Assembly (NCBI RefSeq): GCF_038003085.1
Contig: NZ_JBBOOM010000001.1
Span: forward strand, 1,860,001-1,924,000
Length of the DNA stretch: 64,000 nt
From: Psychrobacillus sp. FSL K6-2836
GTDB taxonomy: Bacteria > Bacillota > Bacilli > Bacillales_A > Planococcaceae
Direction: 5' to 3'
Made by a program: the position numbers and the translations under genes. This document shows positions 53,069-62,301 of this stretch, piece by piece; position 1 is the stretch's first letter, and every line of letters begins with the position of its first letter. The notes under the pieces were generated by a model. The model did no database searches. It had not been told where the DNA came from and saw only the letters and a list, made by a program, of their open reading frames with translations.

Positions 53069-56000
53069 CTATTCAATCATCAATATTTCTTTTATATCCT
53101 CTTCTGTCATTGTGGACAATGTGTCCTGCCCCGAGTGAATAACTTCATCAATAAGGCTTTTCTTTTTATGTTGCAGCTGAGTAATTTTCTCTTCGATGGT
53201 GCCCTTTGCTATTAAACGAATGACGTGTACTTCATTTTCTTGACCCATCCGGTGAGCTCTATCTGCAGCTTGCTGCTCCACTGCCGGATTCCACCATAGG
53301 TCGTATAGAATAACTGTATCTGCTCCAGTCAGATTCAACCCAGTCCCTCCTGCTTTTAAGGAAATTAGAAATAGATTCTCTTCTCCATTGTTAAAGCGAT
53401 CACATAATTCTACTCGTTCTTCAGATGAGGTTTGACCGTCTAGATAAAAATAAGGGGTCCCCTCTCGTATAAGTCTCCCTCTAATAATACCTAGCATCTG
53501 TGTAAACTGTGAAAAAATGAGCACTCTTCTCCCCGATATACGGCTTTCTTCTAAGAGTTCCATCAACTGTTCAAATTTAGCTGAGCTTCCTTTATACCCT
53601 TCTACGAAAAGGGCTGGATGGCAACATAGCTGGCGAAGTCGTGTTAATCCGGCCAATATTCTTATGCGGTTTCTTTGAAGATTACCTTTTTTCAAATGCT
53701 TCAGTGCGTCCTGTTTAAGTTCAGCCAAGTAAGCAGCATATAACGTTTTTTGTTCCAGTTGTAATTCGGAATAGAGCATCGTTTCTGTCTTCTCTGGTAA
53801 TTCCTTAAGCACGTCCTGTTTCATCCGACGCAATATAAACGGTCTTACCCGTTTCGCAATATTTTCACGGCTTAATTCACTAAAAGCTCTTCTACCAGGC
53901 AATAGTTCTGGAAACACTACATGGAATATTGACCAAAGCTCGTCTAATGCATTCTCGATTGGAGTCCCTGTTAAGGCAAATCGATATTCTGCTTTGATCA
54001 TCTTTACCGCTTTTGCTGTTTTAGTTCCTGGGTTTTTGAATGCCTGCGCTTCGTCTAGGAACAATGTATGAAAGAGGTGATTTCGGTATAGTTCTGTATC
54101 CATTCGAAGCGTTGGATACGAAGTAATTATTACATCAGCATGTGAAGTCTGTTTCCACAAATCACTTCTTTTTGTTTTGTTGCCATCTATCACTTGGACT
54201 TGAATATGTGGCGTGAATTTTTTTAGCTCATTCCTCCAATTGTATAAGAGCGAGGCAGGGCATACGATCAACACCGGTAAATTTCGTGTACGTACATCCG
54301 GAAGTACAGATTCAATGAATGTAATACTTTGAAGCGTTTTACCAAGTCCCATGTCATCGGCTAGGATGCCACCAAATTTATATTTTGCTAGTAGTTGAAA
54401 CCATCGAAATCCTACTTTTTGATAGTCTCTAAGTACCCCATCTAGAGGGGTTGAACCATCTAATTCTAGGTTTTCAGGGTCGTGTAAGTTTTTCATAAGC
54501 TTGGCAAAATTTTGACCAGGCTCCACAAGTTCACTTTGATCCAAAGATTCAATCATTTGCATTCCTTTTATTAATGGGATACGAATTTCATCCTCAATTG
54601 TATCAGTAGTAATTCCCATATCGATGATAAAACTAGATAGAGCTTGGTATTCAGGTGTTTCAAGTGAGACTAAGTTACCACCAGGAATACGATAATATTT
54701 TCGTTTTTCTTCAATGGAAGCCATCAATCGCTGGATTTCCTTCTCTGGAATCTCTTTTAGATCAAACTTAAACTCTAACCAATCTGTGCGTTCCTTCACT
54801 TCCACTCTTATCCTCGGACCAATATATCCTCTTTGTACACGCATTTTAACTGCTGTCGAGGCATATATTTGAACCCACTTTTCCAGGCTAGATAGCACAT
54901 GATATAAAAAGTGATATTCTGCCTCTTCGTCGAATAAGTAAAATCCCCCTGGAGTTTGAGTAAATCCACTCTCCAATAGTACATCGATAATCTGTTGTTC
55001 CTTATTGAGGTGACGTCTAATACCAGGATAATGCATAACATCTGACTCTAACTCCTCACAAGGGTTGAGAACAAGATGTCCATAATGGAATTCAAGCCCT
55101 GCAAGTATTCGATGCTTGACTCGGTCTAAAAATAACTTAACCCGAAGTGGAGTTTCACCGATTCTTTTTGAAATAGATTCTGCTATATGTACATGGCCAA
55201 GTTTCATAAGTCCAGGTATAGTTTTCTCCATAAAAAGATCTATTTGACTCTCCGAAATGACCAATTCATGTTTTCCAGACTGATCGAGCATTTCTTTTAA
55301 TTCTGCCAGTCGAATGCAATCAGCTGGGTGAAGTTTATACAGAATTCCTTCTGAAAATGCAAAACTATATCCTTTGAAAACAATTACTCGGTCAAGTCCC
55401 TCCACATTTAGCTGGTAATTGGTCTTCTTTGTTTCATCAAAGGCAAAACGAAGAGGCAGATCTTTTCCAAGCTGTACTCCATCGTACAATTTTTCTTCGT
55501 GTTTGAATCGAACTAACGGTGCTTTTGTTAATAAAGGAAGTAGCTGATCCCAATCCGATGCTGAAATGACTAAAGTATCTATTTGGACAACTTGCTCATG
55601 CTGCCCTTTTATCAATAGCTGAAGAACTGCATCAGTTTCTTTTGAGAAGCTATAAATTTCCTGTGCATAATACTGCCCCGGGGCATATTCAAACGGCTCT
55701 TTTTTCTCAATATTACGAAGAAAACTCTTCACGTTGAAAATACTATGCAAAGTATTTAAACCTACTTTTAAATGAATTCCGATTCCATTGTCCTCACCTT
55801 CCATTAACGGTAATGGACGGCATATAAATTCGACATGTAGCGTTTGTCTTTTATCAAAATGTAGTTGCTTCGCTGTAGGATGCACAGATCTATTTTCAAA
55901 CAAATCAAGCATTCTTGATGCCAAACGTTCCTCTATTTCCTTTTCTTCTACTACAAATAGCACTGCTGCAATATGCTGACAGTACGTTTTGACAAATCCT

Positions 56001-56221
56001 ATAGGCGGGCAAGTACAAGTAGCTCCAACCTTCCCATCATAATCTGCTACTACCATAACTTCAACATCATCGCCTGCATGTACAGTGGCTTTTATGACCG
56101 AATCATCTGGTTGAAAAGAATGCACCTGTACTTTTCCCGCTTGATAATAGGATTTACCTTTTTTAAAAGCTGTAACCCCGCATAATTTCTTTATTTTTGC
56201 TTCATTCATCGAAAAATTCAT
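53069..56221 (-). CDS. SNF2-family DNA helicase with SWIM zinc finger
   Basis: 1050 residues, ATG 56221 with GAAAGGAC. SWIM finger near residues 60-90 (ATCTCPPIGFVKTYCQH). A long helical middle region follows (about 100-580). SNF2 ATPase: Walker A ILADDMGLGKTLQS (about residue 624), DEAQ box LFLDEAQAFKN, ALTGTPIENALDELW, then helicase C with IFSQFTQMLGIIRGRL, LISLKAGGTGLNLT and DRAHRMGQENEVHVIRL. ATP-dependent DNA translocase of the bacterial Rad54/RapA-like group, probably in DNA repair or transcription restart. Monocistronic. Confidence 0.92.
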   Translation of the reverse strand: MNFSMNEAKIKKLCGVTAFKKGKSYYQAGKVQVHSFQPDDSVIKATVHAGDDVEVMVVADYDGKVGATCTCPPIGFVKTYCQHIAAVLFVVEEKEIEERLASRMLDLFENRSVHPTAKQLHFDKRQTLHVEFICRPLPLMEGEDNGIGIHLKVGLNTLHSIFNVKSFLRNIEKKEPFEYAPGQYYAQEIYSFSKETDAVLQLLIKGQHEQVVQIDTLVISASDWDQLLPLLTKAPLVRFKHEEKLYDGVQLGKDLPLRFAFDETKKTNYQLNVEGLDRVIVFKGYSFAFSEGILYKLHPADCIRLAELKEMLDQSGKHELVISESQIDLFMEKTIPGLMKLGHVHIAESISKRIGETPLRVKLFLDRVKHRILAGLEFHYGHLVLNPCEELESDVMHYPGIRRHLNKEQQIIDVLLESGFTQTPGGFYLFDEEAEYHFLYHVLSSLEKWVQIYASTAVKMRVQRGYIGPRIRVEVKERTDWLEFKFDLKEIPEKEIQRLMASIEEKRKYYRIPGGNLVSLETPEYQALSSFIIDMGITTDTIEDEIRIPLIKGMQMIESLDQSELVEPGQNFAKLMKNLHDPENLELDGSTPLDGVLRDYQKVGFRWFQLLAKYKFGGILADDMGLGKTLQSITFIESVLPDVRTRNLPVLIVCPASLLYNWRNELKKFTPHIQVQVIDGNKTKRSDLWKQTSHADVIITSYPTLRMDTELYRNHLFHTLFLDEAQAFKNPGTKTAKAVKMIKAEYRFALTGTPIENALDELWSIFHVVFPELLPGRRAFSELSRENIAKRVRPFILRRMKQDVLKELPEKTETMLYSELQLEQKTLYAAYLAELKQDALKHLKKGNLQRNRIRILAGLTRLRQLCCHPALFVEGYKGSSAKFEQLMELLEESRISGRRVLIFSQFTQMLGIIRGRLIREGTPYFYLDGQTSSEERVELCDRFNNGEENLFLISLKAGGTGLNLTGADTVILYDLWWNPAVEQQAADRAHRMGQENEVHVIRLIAKGTIEEKITQLQHKKKSLIDEVIHSGQDTLSTMTEEDIKEILMIE

Positions 56222-56428
56222 ATTATAGTCCTTTCTCGATTACTGTTAGGTATCTCATTTCTTGTGCTGCTAGGATATATTTTAGCATGTTTTACCTTAA
56301 AGTATGAAATAAGGTGAAGGGCAATCAATAATTTCCTATACATATTATTTTTCAATGCTATGAAGAAAATCCTCTACCTGAGAAACAACCGTACCCGTAC
56401 TGCATATAAATTGGACATGTAGCATTTA
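56222..56428. other. upstream region of helicase, no gene seen
   Basis: Holds the probable promoter of the helicase gene (A+T-rich, TAAAATATA near 56275-56283). Otherwise nothing supported. Confidence 0.35.
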
Positions 56429-56702
56429 TTATTCATCTAAAAAATTTAATTTAGCTTTTGAAATTTCAAATGATTGGGCTATATCTACCCTAGCATCGGT
56501 CTATTATTTTCATCAAACCTCATTAACTCTTGGTATAACAGGGTATCAATATTAGTTTCTTTCAAAATTGTATTTAACCCAGAAATCTCATTATCAGATT
56601 ATCAGAAGCATATGTAAGTTGAATTTCTTTTACATTAGAAATGACACTATCGTTATTCCCCCCCGAAATAACGATGGACGCCACTATTAATACTCTTATT
56701 AT
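56429..56702 (-). pseudogene. frameshifted remnant of a small protein gene
   Basis: Minus-strand reading gives VASIVISGGNNDSVISN, KEIQLTYASDN, then in other frames EISGLNTILKETNIDTLLYQ, ELMRFDENNRPM, and AQSFEISKAKLNFLDE before a stop. The pieces are in three frames with internal stops, and no start codon or ribosome site lies upstream, where the LarC terminator stands. I read it as the decayed end of a small protein gene of unknown family. Confidence 0.4.
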
Positions 56703-56708
56703 GGGTTA

Positions 56709-56739
56709 CAAAAAAGCACTGGTAACCCAGTGCTTTTTT
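56709..56739 (-). terminator. terminator of glxK-lar operon
   Basis: Stem AAAAAAGCACTGGG/CCAGTGCTTTTTT on the minus strand with T-tract, just after the LarC stop. Confidence 0.88.
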
Positions 56740-56744
56740 AATAT

Positions 56745-58103
56745 TTACAATTGTTCTTTAGCGGCTTCCTGGGCGGCTAAATAAATATCTAATAATGGCA
56801 TATTACTTTGAAGAGCTGCTTGTTTTACATCCTCGTATTCAGGGGAAACCTTTATAACTTTACCTTCAAGACTACCAATTTTGACGACAATTTTTCCGTA
56901 TATCGTTTCAATCGTTTTAAACTCTCGTGTTAATATTCTTCGAGACCATTCCGACCTTCTAACACCAAATGTACTTGTCTCACGTAATAAAAGTTCTTCT
57001 AAAACGGATGCTTTTTCCTCTTTTGTCAGGATCGTAATTAATATACCTGGTCTGCTTTTTTTCATAGAAACTGGAGTAAAATAAACATCTAAAGCTCCTT
57101 GTTCCAATATTTTTTCCATCACATAACCGAGTGCCTCACCAGTTGAATCATCCAGCTGACATTCTAAAACCACTATTTTTTCTCTATCATTATTTTCTAT
57201 ATTATTGAAAAGAATTGCTCTTAAAACATTTGGATGTTCAAAATCTTTTTTTCCTGCTCCATATCCAATATTTTCTATTGCAAACGGAGGCATGTGAGTA
57301 TATTCACTTGCCAAAGCTTTCAAAAATCCAGCTCCTGTGGGTGTTGTTAACTCTCCCTGAACATGAAAGTCGGCCAAAGGAACTCCCTTCAATAGTTCAG
57401 CTGTAGCTGGAGCAGGAATTGGATAAAGTCCATGTGCTATCATTATTTTCCCATGCCCTGTCGGTACTGGTGATGCCATAACCTTGGAAACGTTCAAACT
57501 TTCAAGTGCTAAACAAACACCAATTATATCGATGATTGAATCCATTGCGCCAACCTCATGAAAATGCACCTCGTTCGGATCCATCCCATGAACCTTTCCT
57601 TCGGCTTCTGCAATTGCTTGAAAAACAGCTAAACTTCTGTCTTTCACTCGAATAGGTAGTTTACTATTTTTAATCATGTCTAAGATTGTGGAAGCTTTTC
57701 TATGGGAGTGATGGTGATGTTCATCGTGAGTATGACTATGTACGTGACTATGAGTATGGTCATGTTGATGGCTATGCTTGTGCTCGTGTGTGTGACCATG
57801 CTCTTGACTATGCGTGTGCTCGTGTGTGTGACCATGCTCATGATTATGCGTGTGCTCGTGTGTGTGATCATGCTCTTGACTATGCGAATGTTCTTTAAAA
57901 GGTATTTCATCAAATTGTAGGTCTAATAGTTTTGAAGAAATACCTCTTTTATCAACTTGTTTTACACTTAACGTAAATGGATCAATTGGGAGTTCTTCTA
58001 ACTGCTTCCTAATATAGTTAATATCCGCTCCCAAATCAATCAATGCAGAAAGTGTCATATCACCTGAGATTCCCGATTGGCAATCAAGATATAATAACTT
58101 CAT
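56745..58103 (-). CDS. larC: LarC, nickel insertion for nickel-pincer cofactor
   Basis: 452 residues. Starts MKLLYLDCQSGISGDMTLSALIDLG, then GAMDSIIDIIGVCLAL and PTGAGFLKAL, all LarC marks. Inserts nickel into the pyridinium-based cofactor of LarA using CTP. A histidine-rich stretch (about residues 72-136: repeats of HTHEH, HSQEH and HEH) interrupts the domain and probably stores or delivers nickel. It is encoded by three exact-length 36-base tandem units. Start overlaps larB by 20 bases. Confidence 0.92.
   Translation of the reverse strand: MKLLYLDCQSGISGDMTLSALIDLGADINYIRKQLEELPIDPFTLSVKQVDKRGISSKLLDLQFDEIPFKEHSHSQEHDHTHEHTHNHEHGHTHEHTHSQEHGHTHEHKHSHQHDHTHSHVHSHTHDEHHHHSHRKASTILDMIKNSKLPIRVKDRSLAVFQAIAEAEGKVHGMDPNEVHFHEVGAMDSIIDIIGVCLALESLNVSKVMASPVPTGHGKIMIAHGLYPIPAPATAELLKGVPLADFHVQGELTTPTGAGFLKALASEYTHMPPFAIENIGYGAGKKDFEHPNVLRAILFNNIENNDREKIVVLECQLDDSTGEALGYVMEKILEQGALDVYFTPVSMKKSRPGILITILTKEEKASVLEELLLRETSTFGVRRSEWSRRILTREFKTIETIYGKIVVKIGSLEGKVIKVSPEYEDVKQAALQSNMPLLDIYLAAQEAAKEQL
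57781..57888. repeat. 36-base tandem repeats coding His-rich loop of LarC
   Basis: Three units (57781-57816, 57817-57852, 57853-57888) with few differences. Each encodes 12 residues of the HTHEHTHSQEHG type. Copy number is likely to vary between strains by slippage. Confidence 0.75.
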
Positions 58104-58779
58104 TATTTACCCCCTCTGAAGCAAGTTTTAGAATAAGCGTAGCTTGGTACCCTGCACCAAATCCATTATCGATGTTCACCACACTCATCCCTGAAGCACA
58201 AGAAGAGAGCATAGCAAGTAATGGTGTTAACCCTTGAAGATGTGCACCATATCCGACGGAAGTTGGTACCGCTATTACTGGTCTCTGAACTAACCCTCCA
58301 ACTACACTTGGAAGTGCACCTTCCATTCCAGCTACAACGATTAGCACACTAGCCTTTTGGATTTCGTCACGATAGGCAAGTAATCTATCAATACCAGCGA
58401 CTCCAACGTCATATAATCTATTTACCTTGCAGCCCATCCATGTCGCTGTAATCGCTGCCTCTTCTGCTACAAATAGGTCTGAGGTTCCTGCACATAACAC
58501 CATAACCTCACCACCAAATTGTTGTGTTGGAGCACCATATAGTAAAATACGGCTCGTGGCATCGTATTTAGCTAAAGGGAATACTTCCATGAGGGCTTGA
58601 CCTTTCTCTTTATCAACTCTTGTAACCATCACTTTTCCATGTTCCTCAATTAACTTAGACATGATAATTTTGATTTGCTCGGTTGTTTTTCCCTCGCCAT
58701 AAATAACCTCTGGAAAGCCTTGCCGTTTCTCTCTATCAAAATCTACTTTACTAAACCCCAAATCTTCAAAACTCTCCAT
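58084..58779 (-). CDS. larB: LarB, nicotinic acid adenine dinucleotide carboxylase/hydrolase
   Basis: 231 residues. PurE-like fold: FDREKRQGFPEVIYGEGKT, then LCAGTSDLFVAEEAAITATWMG and VVAGMEGALPSVVGGL, IAVPTSVGYGAHLQGLTPLLAML and NIDNGFGAGYQATLI. Carboxylates and hydrolyses NaAD to make the precursor of the nickel-pincer cofactor. Lies 135 bases downstream of larE and overlaps larC by 20 bases. Confidence 0.93.
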   Translation of the reverse strand: MESFEDLGFSKVDFDREKRQGFPEVIYGEGKTTEQIKIIMSKLIEEHGKVMVTRVDKEKGQALMEVFPLAKYDATSRILLYGAPTQQFGGEVMVLCAGTSDLFVAEEAAITATWMGCKVNRLYDVGVAGIDRLLAYRDEIQKASVLIVVAGMEGALPSVVGGLVQRPVIAVPTSVGYGAHLQGLTPLLAMLSSCASGMSVVNIDNGFGAGYQATLILKLASEGVNNEVIIS

Positions 58780-58913
58780 TTCTTCACCTTCTTCTTAAAC
58801 ATAGTTACATTAACGTTACACGTTTATACTTTGATTCCCAATAAAGAAGCGAATCTAATCTGCGTAAAGAAAAGATTCACTTCTCTTAGTATTGGACACA
58901 TTGTAGAGTTTTA

Positions 58914-59747
58914 TTAATTACCTTCTGCCTTCAATAAATCAGCTGGTAAGACCTCGTTCATACTTCCAGTGCGATATCCAAATATATCTACCGACACATA
59001 ACTAAACCCGAGTGATGTTAATTTTAACTGGATTCTATCTCTATGTTTTAACAATCCAATAATATCCTCTGGCCTTACTTCAATACGAGCAACATTATCA
59101 TGATAGCGTACACGAACCATGTTAAACCCAAGTTCTGTAATGAATTTTTCTGCTTGATTCACTTGTTCAATTTTACGTTTATCTAATCTTATTCCATAAG
59201 GAATTCTGGACGCAAGACTACAAGACGCTGGTTTATTCCATACTGGAAGGTCAAGTTCTTTAGACAATTCACGGACTTCTTGCTTATAGAAACCAGCTTC
59301 CTGCAATACACTGCGTGCCCCTGCTTCAGTTCTCGCTCTTAATCCTGGGCGAAAATCGGATAAATCATCCATTATCATACCGTCTAGAACATAGTCATAA
59401 TTTAATTTTTTAGCAAGTTGGTTTAAATGTGAATACAATAATTTCTTGCTATAGTACCAGCTATCAGGTGTATTCGCTGCAATTTCTTCTTCTTCTAATT
59501 CTTTAATTTCAGTCTCATGAACTACTGCTCCCATTTTTTTCCCTAGTTGCACAGCACCATCAAACTCTTCTTTACGAAATAGCTCAGATCCAACTACGAC
59601 TGCAAGAACATTGGAAGTTCCTAACACTTGTTGTGCTCTTTTTAAAACTAATGTACTATCAACTCCACCAGAAAAAGCTACAATAACTCTATTCATACTA
59701 GATAGTATTTCACCTAGCTTTTCATTTTTCTCTATTGTTTTATTCAT
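58914..59747 (-). CDS. larE: LarE, ATP-dependent sacrificial sulfur transferase
   Basis: 277 residues. PP-loop VAFSGGVDSTLVLKRA (about residues 24-39), then DGMIMDDLSDFRPG and WNKPASCSLASRIPYGIRL, the region of the sulfur-donating cysteine. Adds sulfur to the LarB product in two rounds. Located between larA and larB. Confidence 0.93.
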   Translation of the reverse strand: MNKTIEKNEKLGEILSSMNRVIVAFSGGVDSTLVLKRAQQVLGTSNVLAVVVGSELFRKEEFDGAVQLGKKMGAVVHETEIKELEEEEIAANTPDSWYYSKKLLYSHLNQLAKKLNYDYVLDGMIMDDLSDFRPGLRARTEAGARSVLQEAGFYKQEVRELSKELDLPVWNKPASCSLASRIPYGIRLDKRKIEQVNQAEKFITELGFNMVRVRYHDNVARIEVRPEDIIGLLKHRDRIQLKLTSLGFSYVSVDIFGYRTGSMNEVLPADLLKAEGN

Positions 59748-59779
59748 TTTTCAACCTCATCTCATTTTGTTTAGATAGT

Positions 59780-61063
59780 CTAGATATCAGTCGCTAATAC
59801 TTGTTCCTCGACATATGGAATAGTTAATGGCCCAAGTGGAAGTATGGCTATTGTCATATTTTCACCATACTTTTGCTTTAAATCTTCTAGTGTTTGCTCA
59901 ATATTATGAGTTGGTTTCAACATTGTCCCCAAAACTTGTTCATCTTTTAACTTCGAATATACATACACCTCAGCCCAAACCTGTATTACCGCTTGTTTTT
60001 GTACTTGCCATTGGTCAAACAGTTTGAAGTCAGGATTATTAATCAAATCAAGTAAAGCTTGTGGTGAATCTGCCATTTCAAAAATCTTAGAATAATTTCC
60101 ATGATCAGGAAGTCCATCTGAACATTCAGATGCAATAATAATAGATCCTCCCTCTTTCACAATTTTATGCGCTGCACTCATTCCTTTTACTGCTTGATAA
60201 AGATTTTGGTCAAGCGGATAACCGGAGTTTGAAGTAATAACTACATCAAAACGCTCCTCACAACGGAACATAGTGTGTTCTTTTGCAAACTCGCACCCCT
60301 TATCATGTGCTTCATATAACTCTCCTGCAAAAACTTCCGTAATTCCTTTTTCGCGATTGAGCGTGACATTCAGCATGAAATTAGGTTTACATAAGGCATT
60401 TATTTCACGAGTCATATCCTGAACGGGATTATTAATCATATTTCCCCAAGTTGCAAGGGGATCACCTATCATTCTAGCGTTATGAAAAGTCATAATTGTT
60501 TCAATTCCGGCGATTCCAGGCATAATTCCTTTGGGTCCCCCAGAAAAGCCAGCGAAAAAGTGAGGTTCAATAAAGCCTGTTACAATACGAAAATCTGATT
60601 CCACATATTCTTTATTTAAATATACATCACAGCCAAATTTGCTATGACCAAGATTTACAAGCGTCTCTTTTTCATGACAGTTATTATTAATAATTCTGAT
60701 GTTATCAACAACCCATTCACCAAGCATTTGAATAAACTCTTCTCTTGTTTGATCTCGATGCGTTCCAGTTCCATTGATAATCACAAAATTCTCCAAAGGT
60801 ACATGGCTCAATTCCTCAATTAATAATGGTACTAATATATGATTGGGAGTAGGTCTAGTAATATCGCTAATTACAATAGATACAGTATCTGTAGATTTTA
60901 CAGATTCCTTTAGCGGCAATGCGCCAATTGGATTTCTTAATGCTCGTCTAACTGCCTCTTTTTCATTCTCTAATGTAGGCAAGTTTTTAGGTTCGATGAT
61001 AAAAGAGTTATCTGGAAAATCTATTGAAATACCATCTTTTCCATAGAGTAATTCTGTGATCAT
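59780..61063 (-). CDS. larA: LarA-family nickel-pincer racemase/epimerase
   Basis: 427 residues from ATG 61063 (GTGGGG eight bases upstream). Family marks: GTGTHRDQTREEF (catalytic His), IEPHFFAGFSGGPKGIMPGIAG (His and the Lys that binds the cofactor), and FHNARM (nickel His). Racemises a 2-hydroxyacid through hydride transfer. Lactate racemase is the founding member, but homologues act on other hydroxyacids and sugar acids; the glycerate kinase and KdgT-like permease in this operon point away from lactate. Confidence 0.9.
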   Translation of the reverse strand: MITELLYGKDGISIDFPDNSFIIEPKNLPTLENEKEAVRRALRNPIGALPLKESVKSTDTVSIVISDITRPTPNHILVPLLIEELSHVPLENFVIINGTGTHRDQTREEFIQMLGEWVVDNIRIINNNCHEKETLVNLGHSKFGCDVYLNKEYVESDFRIVTGFIEPHFFAGFSGGPKGIMPGIAGIETIMTFHNARMIGDPLATWGNMINNPVQDMTREINALCKPNFMLNVTLNREKGITEVFAGELYEAHDKGCEFAKEHTMFRCEERFDVVITSNSGYPLDQNLYQAVKGMSAAHKIVKEGGSIIIASECSDGLPDHGNYSKIFEMADSPQALLDLINNPDFKLFDQWQVQKQAVIQVWAEVYVYSKLKDEQVLGTMLKPTHNIEQTLEDLKQKYGENMTIAILPLGPLTIPYVEEQVLATDI

Positions 61064-61170
61064 TCTGAATACCCCACTTTTCTGATAATTTATAATTCTA
61101 TTTAAAGATATCACTTATCCAGCCTGAATGTTAGTGAGATAAGTGATTTAGTAATTAATAAGTCAATGTC

Positions 61171-62301
61171 TTAGTTACTTAATACCTCTTTACTACTTTT
61201 CTTTTTTTTCTTATTTCCTACTTCTATATCTTCTGCAGTCCCAATAATCCCTCTTTTTCTTTGATATCTATCCATCAAGATTACTCCAAGCGGACACAGT
61301 AGAGAGGTGGTTATTGTGGATATAGAAATCTGAGCTGTAGCAATCGGAACAACACTTTGTAACATTTCAAAATCCACTGCGCTCATCGCCCCTGTACCCA
61401 ATGCTACTGATGCTGCAGCTAATACCGCAGCAGGTGTTGCTACTGCATTTCCTGCTGTTGATGCTTCCGCAATTGGAGCAATATAACTCTTTTCACCAGA
61501 TAGTTTAAATACAAGAATTCCAATCCCACCCGTAAGGAAAAATGTTAAAAGAGCAATGACTAATCCTCCTGCTAAAACATCAGGATTTAAGAAATTCGCT
61601 AAATTCATCCCCGCTCCTAATGCAAATGCAAAAAATGGAATTGTTAACGACTCGCCCGGTTTTAAAAATTCGCGGATTTTGGGATCAAGGTTTCCTAAAA
61701 GCATTCCAATACCAATCGGCAATAACACTGCGACAAAAGCAATGATTGGTAATGTTGTCCCTAAAAGTCCTAAAGAAACCAATGTCAAGAAAGGTCCATC
61801 ATTAATAGCTAATATTGATAATCCACCCACATCTGATCTGTTACCATACTGTCCAGTTAAAGCCGCATACATTCCACTGTTACTATTAGTCATCGCCGCA
61901 ATAATTGCTAAAGTGGAAAGTCCTAGTATTCCTGTCCAAGGATCAAAAATAAATCCGAATGCCATACCTACTGCAAGTCCAGTAAAATATTTTGTACTAG
62001 TTAACAGTACTCCCTTTTTCAACGCTCTTCCGCCTACTCTTAAATTCATTTGGCTTCCTACACAAAATAAGAATAATGCAATAAGAACTAATGCACTATC
62101 TTTAAATAATTCTTGTGAAAATCCACCAATTCTTAAAAATTCATAGTGACCAGCATCTGTTGGTGCAGTTCCTAACATTTTTAAAAAGTTCATAACTACT
62201 GGAATGTGCATTTGATCAATTGTGTTAAGTGTAGCCCCCAATAAAAGTGGAACTACCATCATGCCACCTGGTACTTTTTCAACAGTATCTTTAATATTCA
62301 A
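61171..62301 (-). CDS. kdgT: KdgT-family 2-keto-3-deoxygluconate permease
   Basis: 376 residues, TTG 62301 with GGGAGG eight bases upstream. At least ten membrane segments. KdgT marks include KVPGGMMVVPLLLGATLNT at the start, LFLFCVGSQMNLRVGGRALKKG, and FGFIFDPWTG; AAMTNSNSGMYAALTGQYG is the substrate-site region. Cotransports a sugar acid with protons. Start overlaps the glycerate kinase stop (TTGA). Confidence 0.9.
   Translation of the reverse strand: MNIKDTVEKVPGGMMVVPLLLGATLNTIDQMHIPVVMNFLKMLGTAPTDAGHYEFLRIGGFSQELFKDSALVLIALFLFCVGSQMNLRVGGRALKKGVLLTSTKYFTGLAVGMAFGFIFDPWTGILGLSTLAIIAAMTNSNSGMYAALTGQYGNRSDVGGLSILAINDGPFLTLVSLGLLGTTLPIIAFVAVLLPIGIGMLLGNLDPKIREFLKPGESLTIPFFAFALGAGMNLANFLNPDVLAGGLVIALLTFFLTGGIGILVFKLSGEKSYIAPIAEASTAGNAVATPAAVLAAASVALGTGAMSAVDFEMLQSVVPIATAQISISTITTSLLCPLGVILMDRYQRKRGIIGTAEDIEVGNKKKKKSSKEVLSN

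Noticed and set aside
57686..57920. Two + strand frames with repeated Val/Cys/His-rich units
   Set aside because: They are the reverse reading of the His-rich tandem repeats in larC. No ribosome site.
61556..62146. 196-codon + strand frame
   Set aside because: Antisense to the KdgT-type permease. Composition (Pro, Asn rich) is that of a reverse-complement shadow of a hydrophobic protein.
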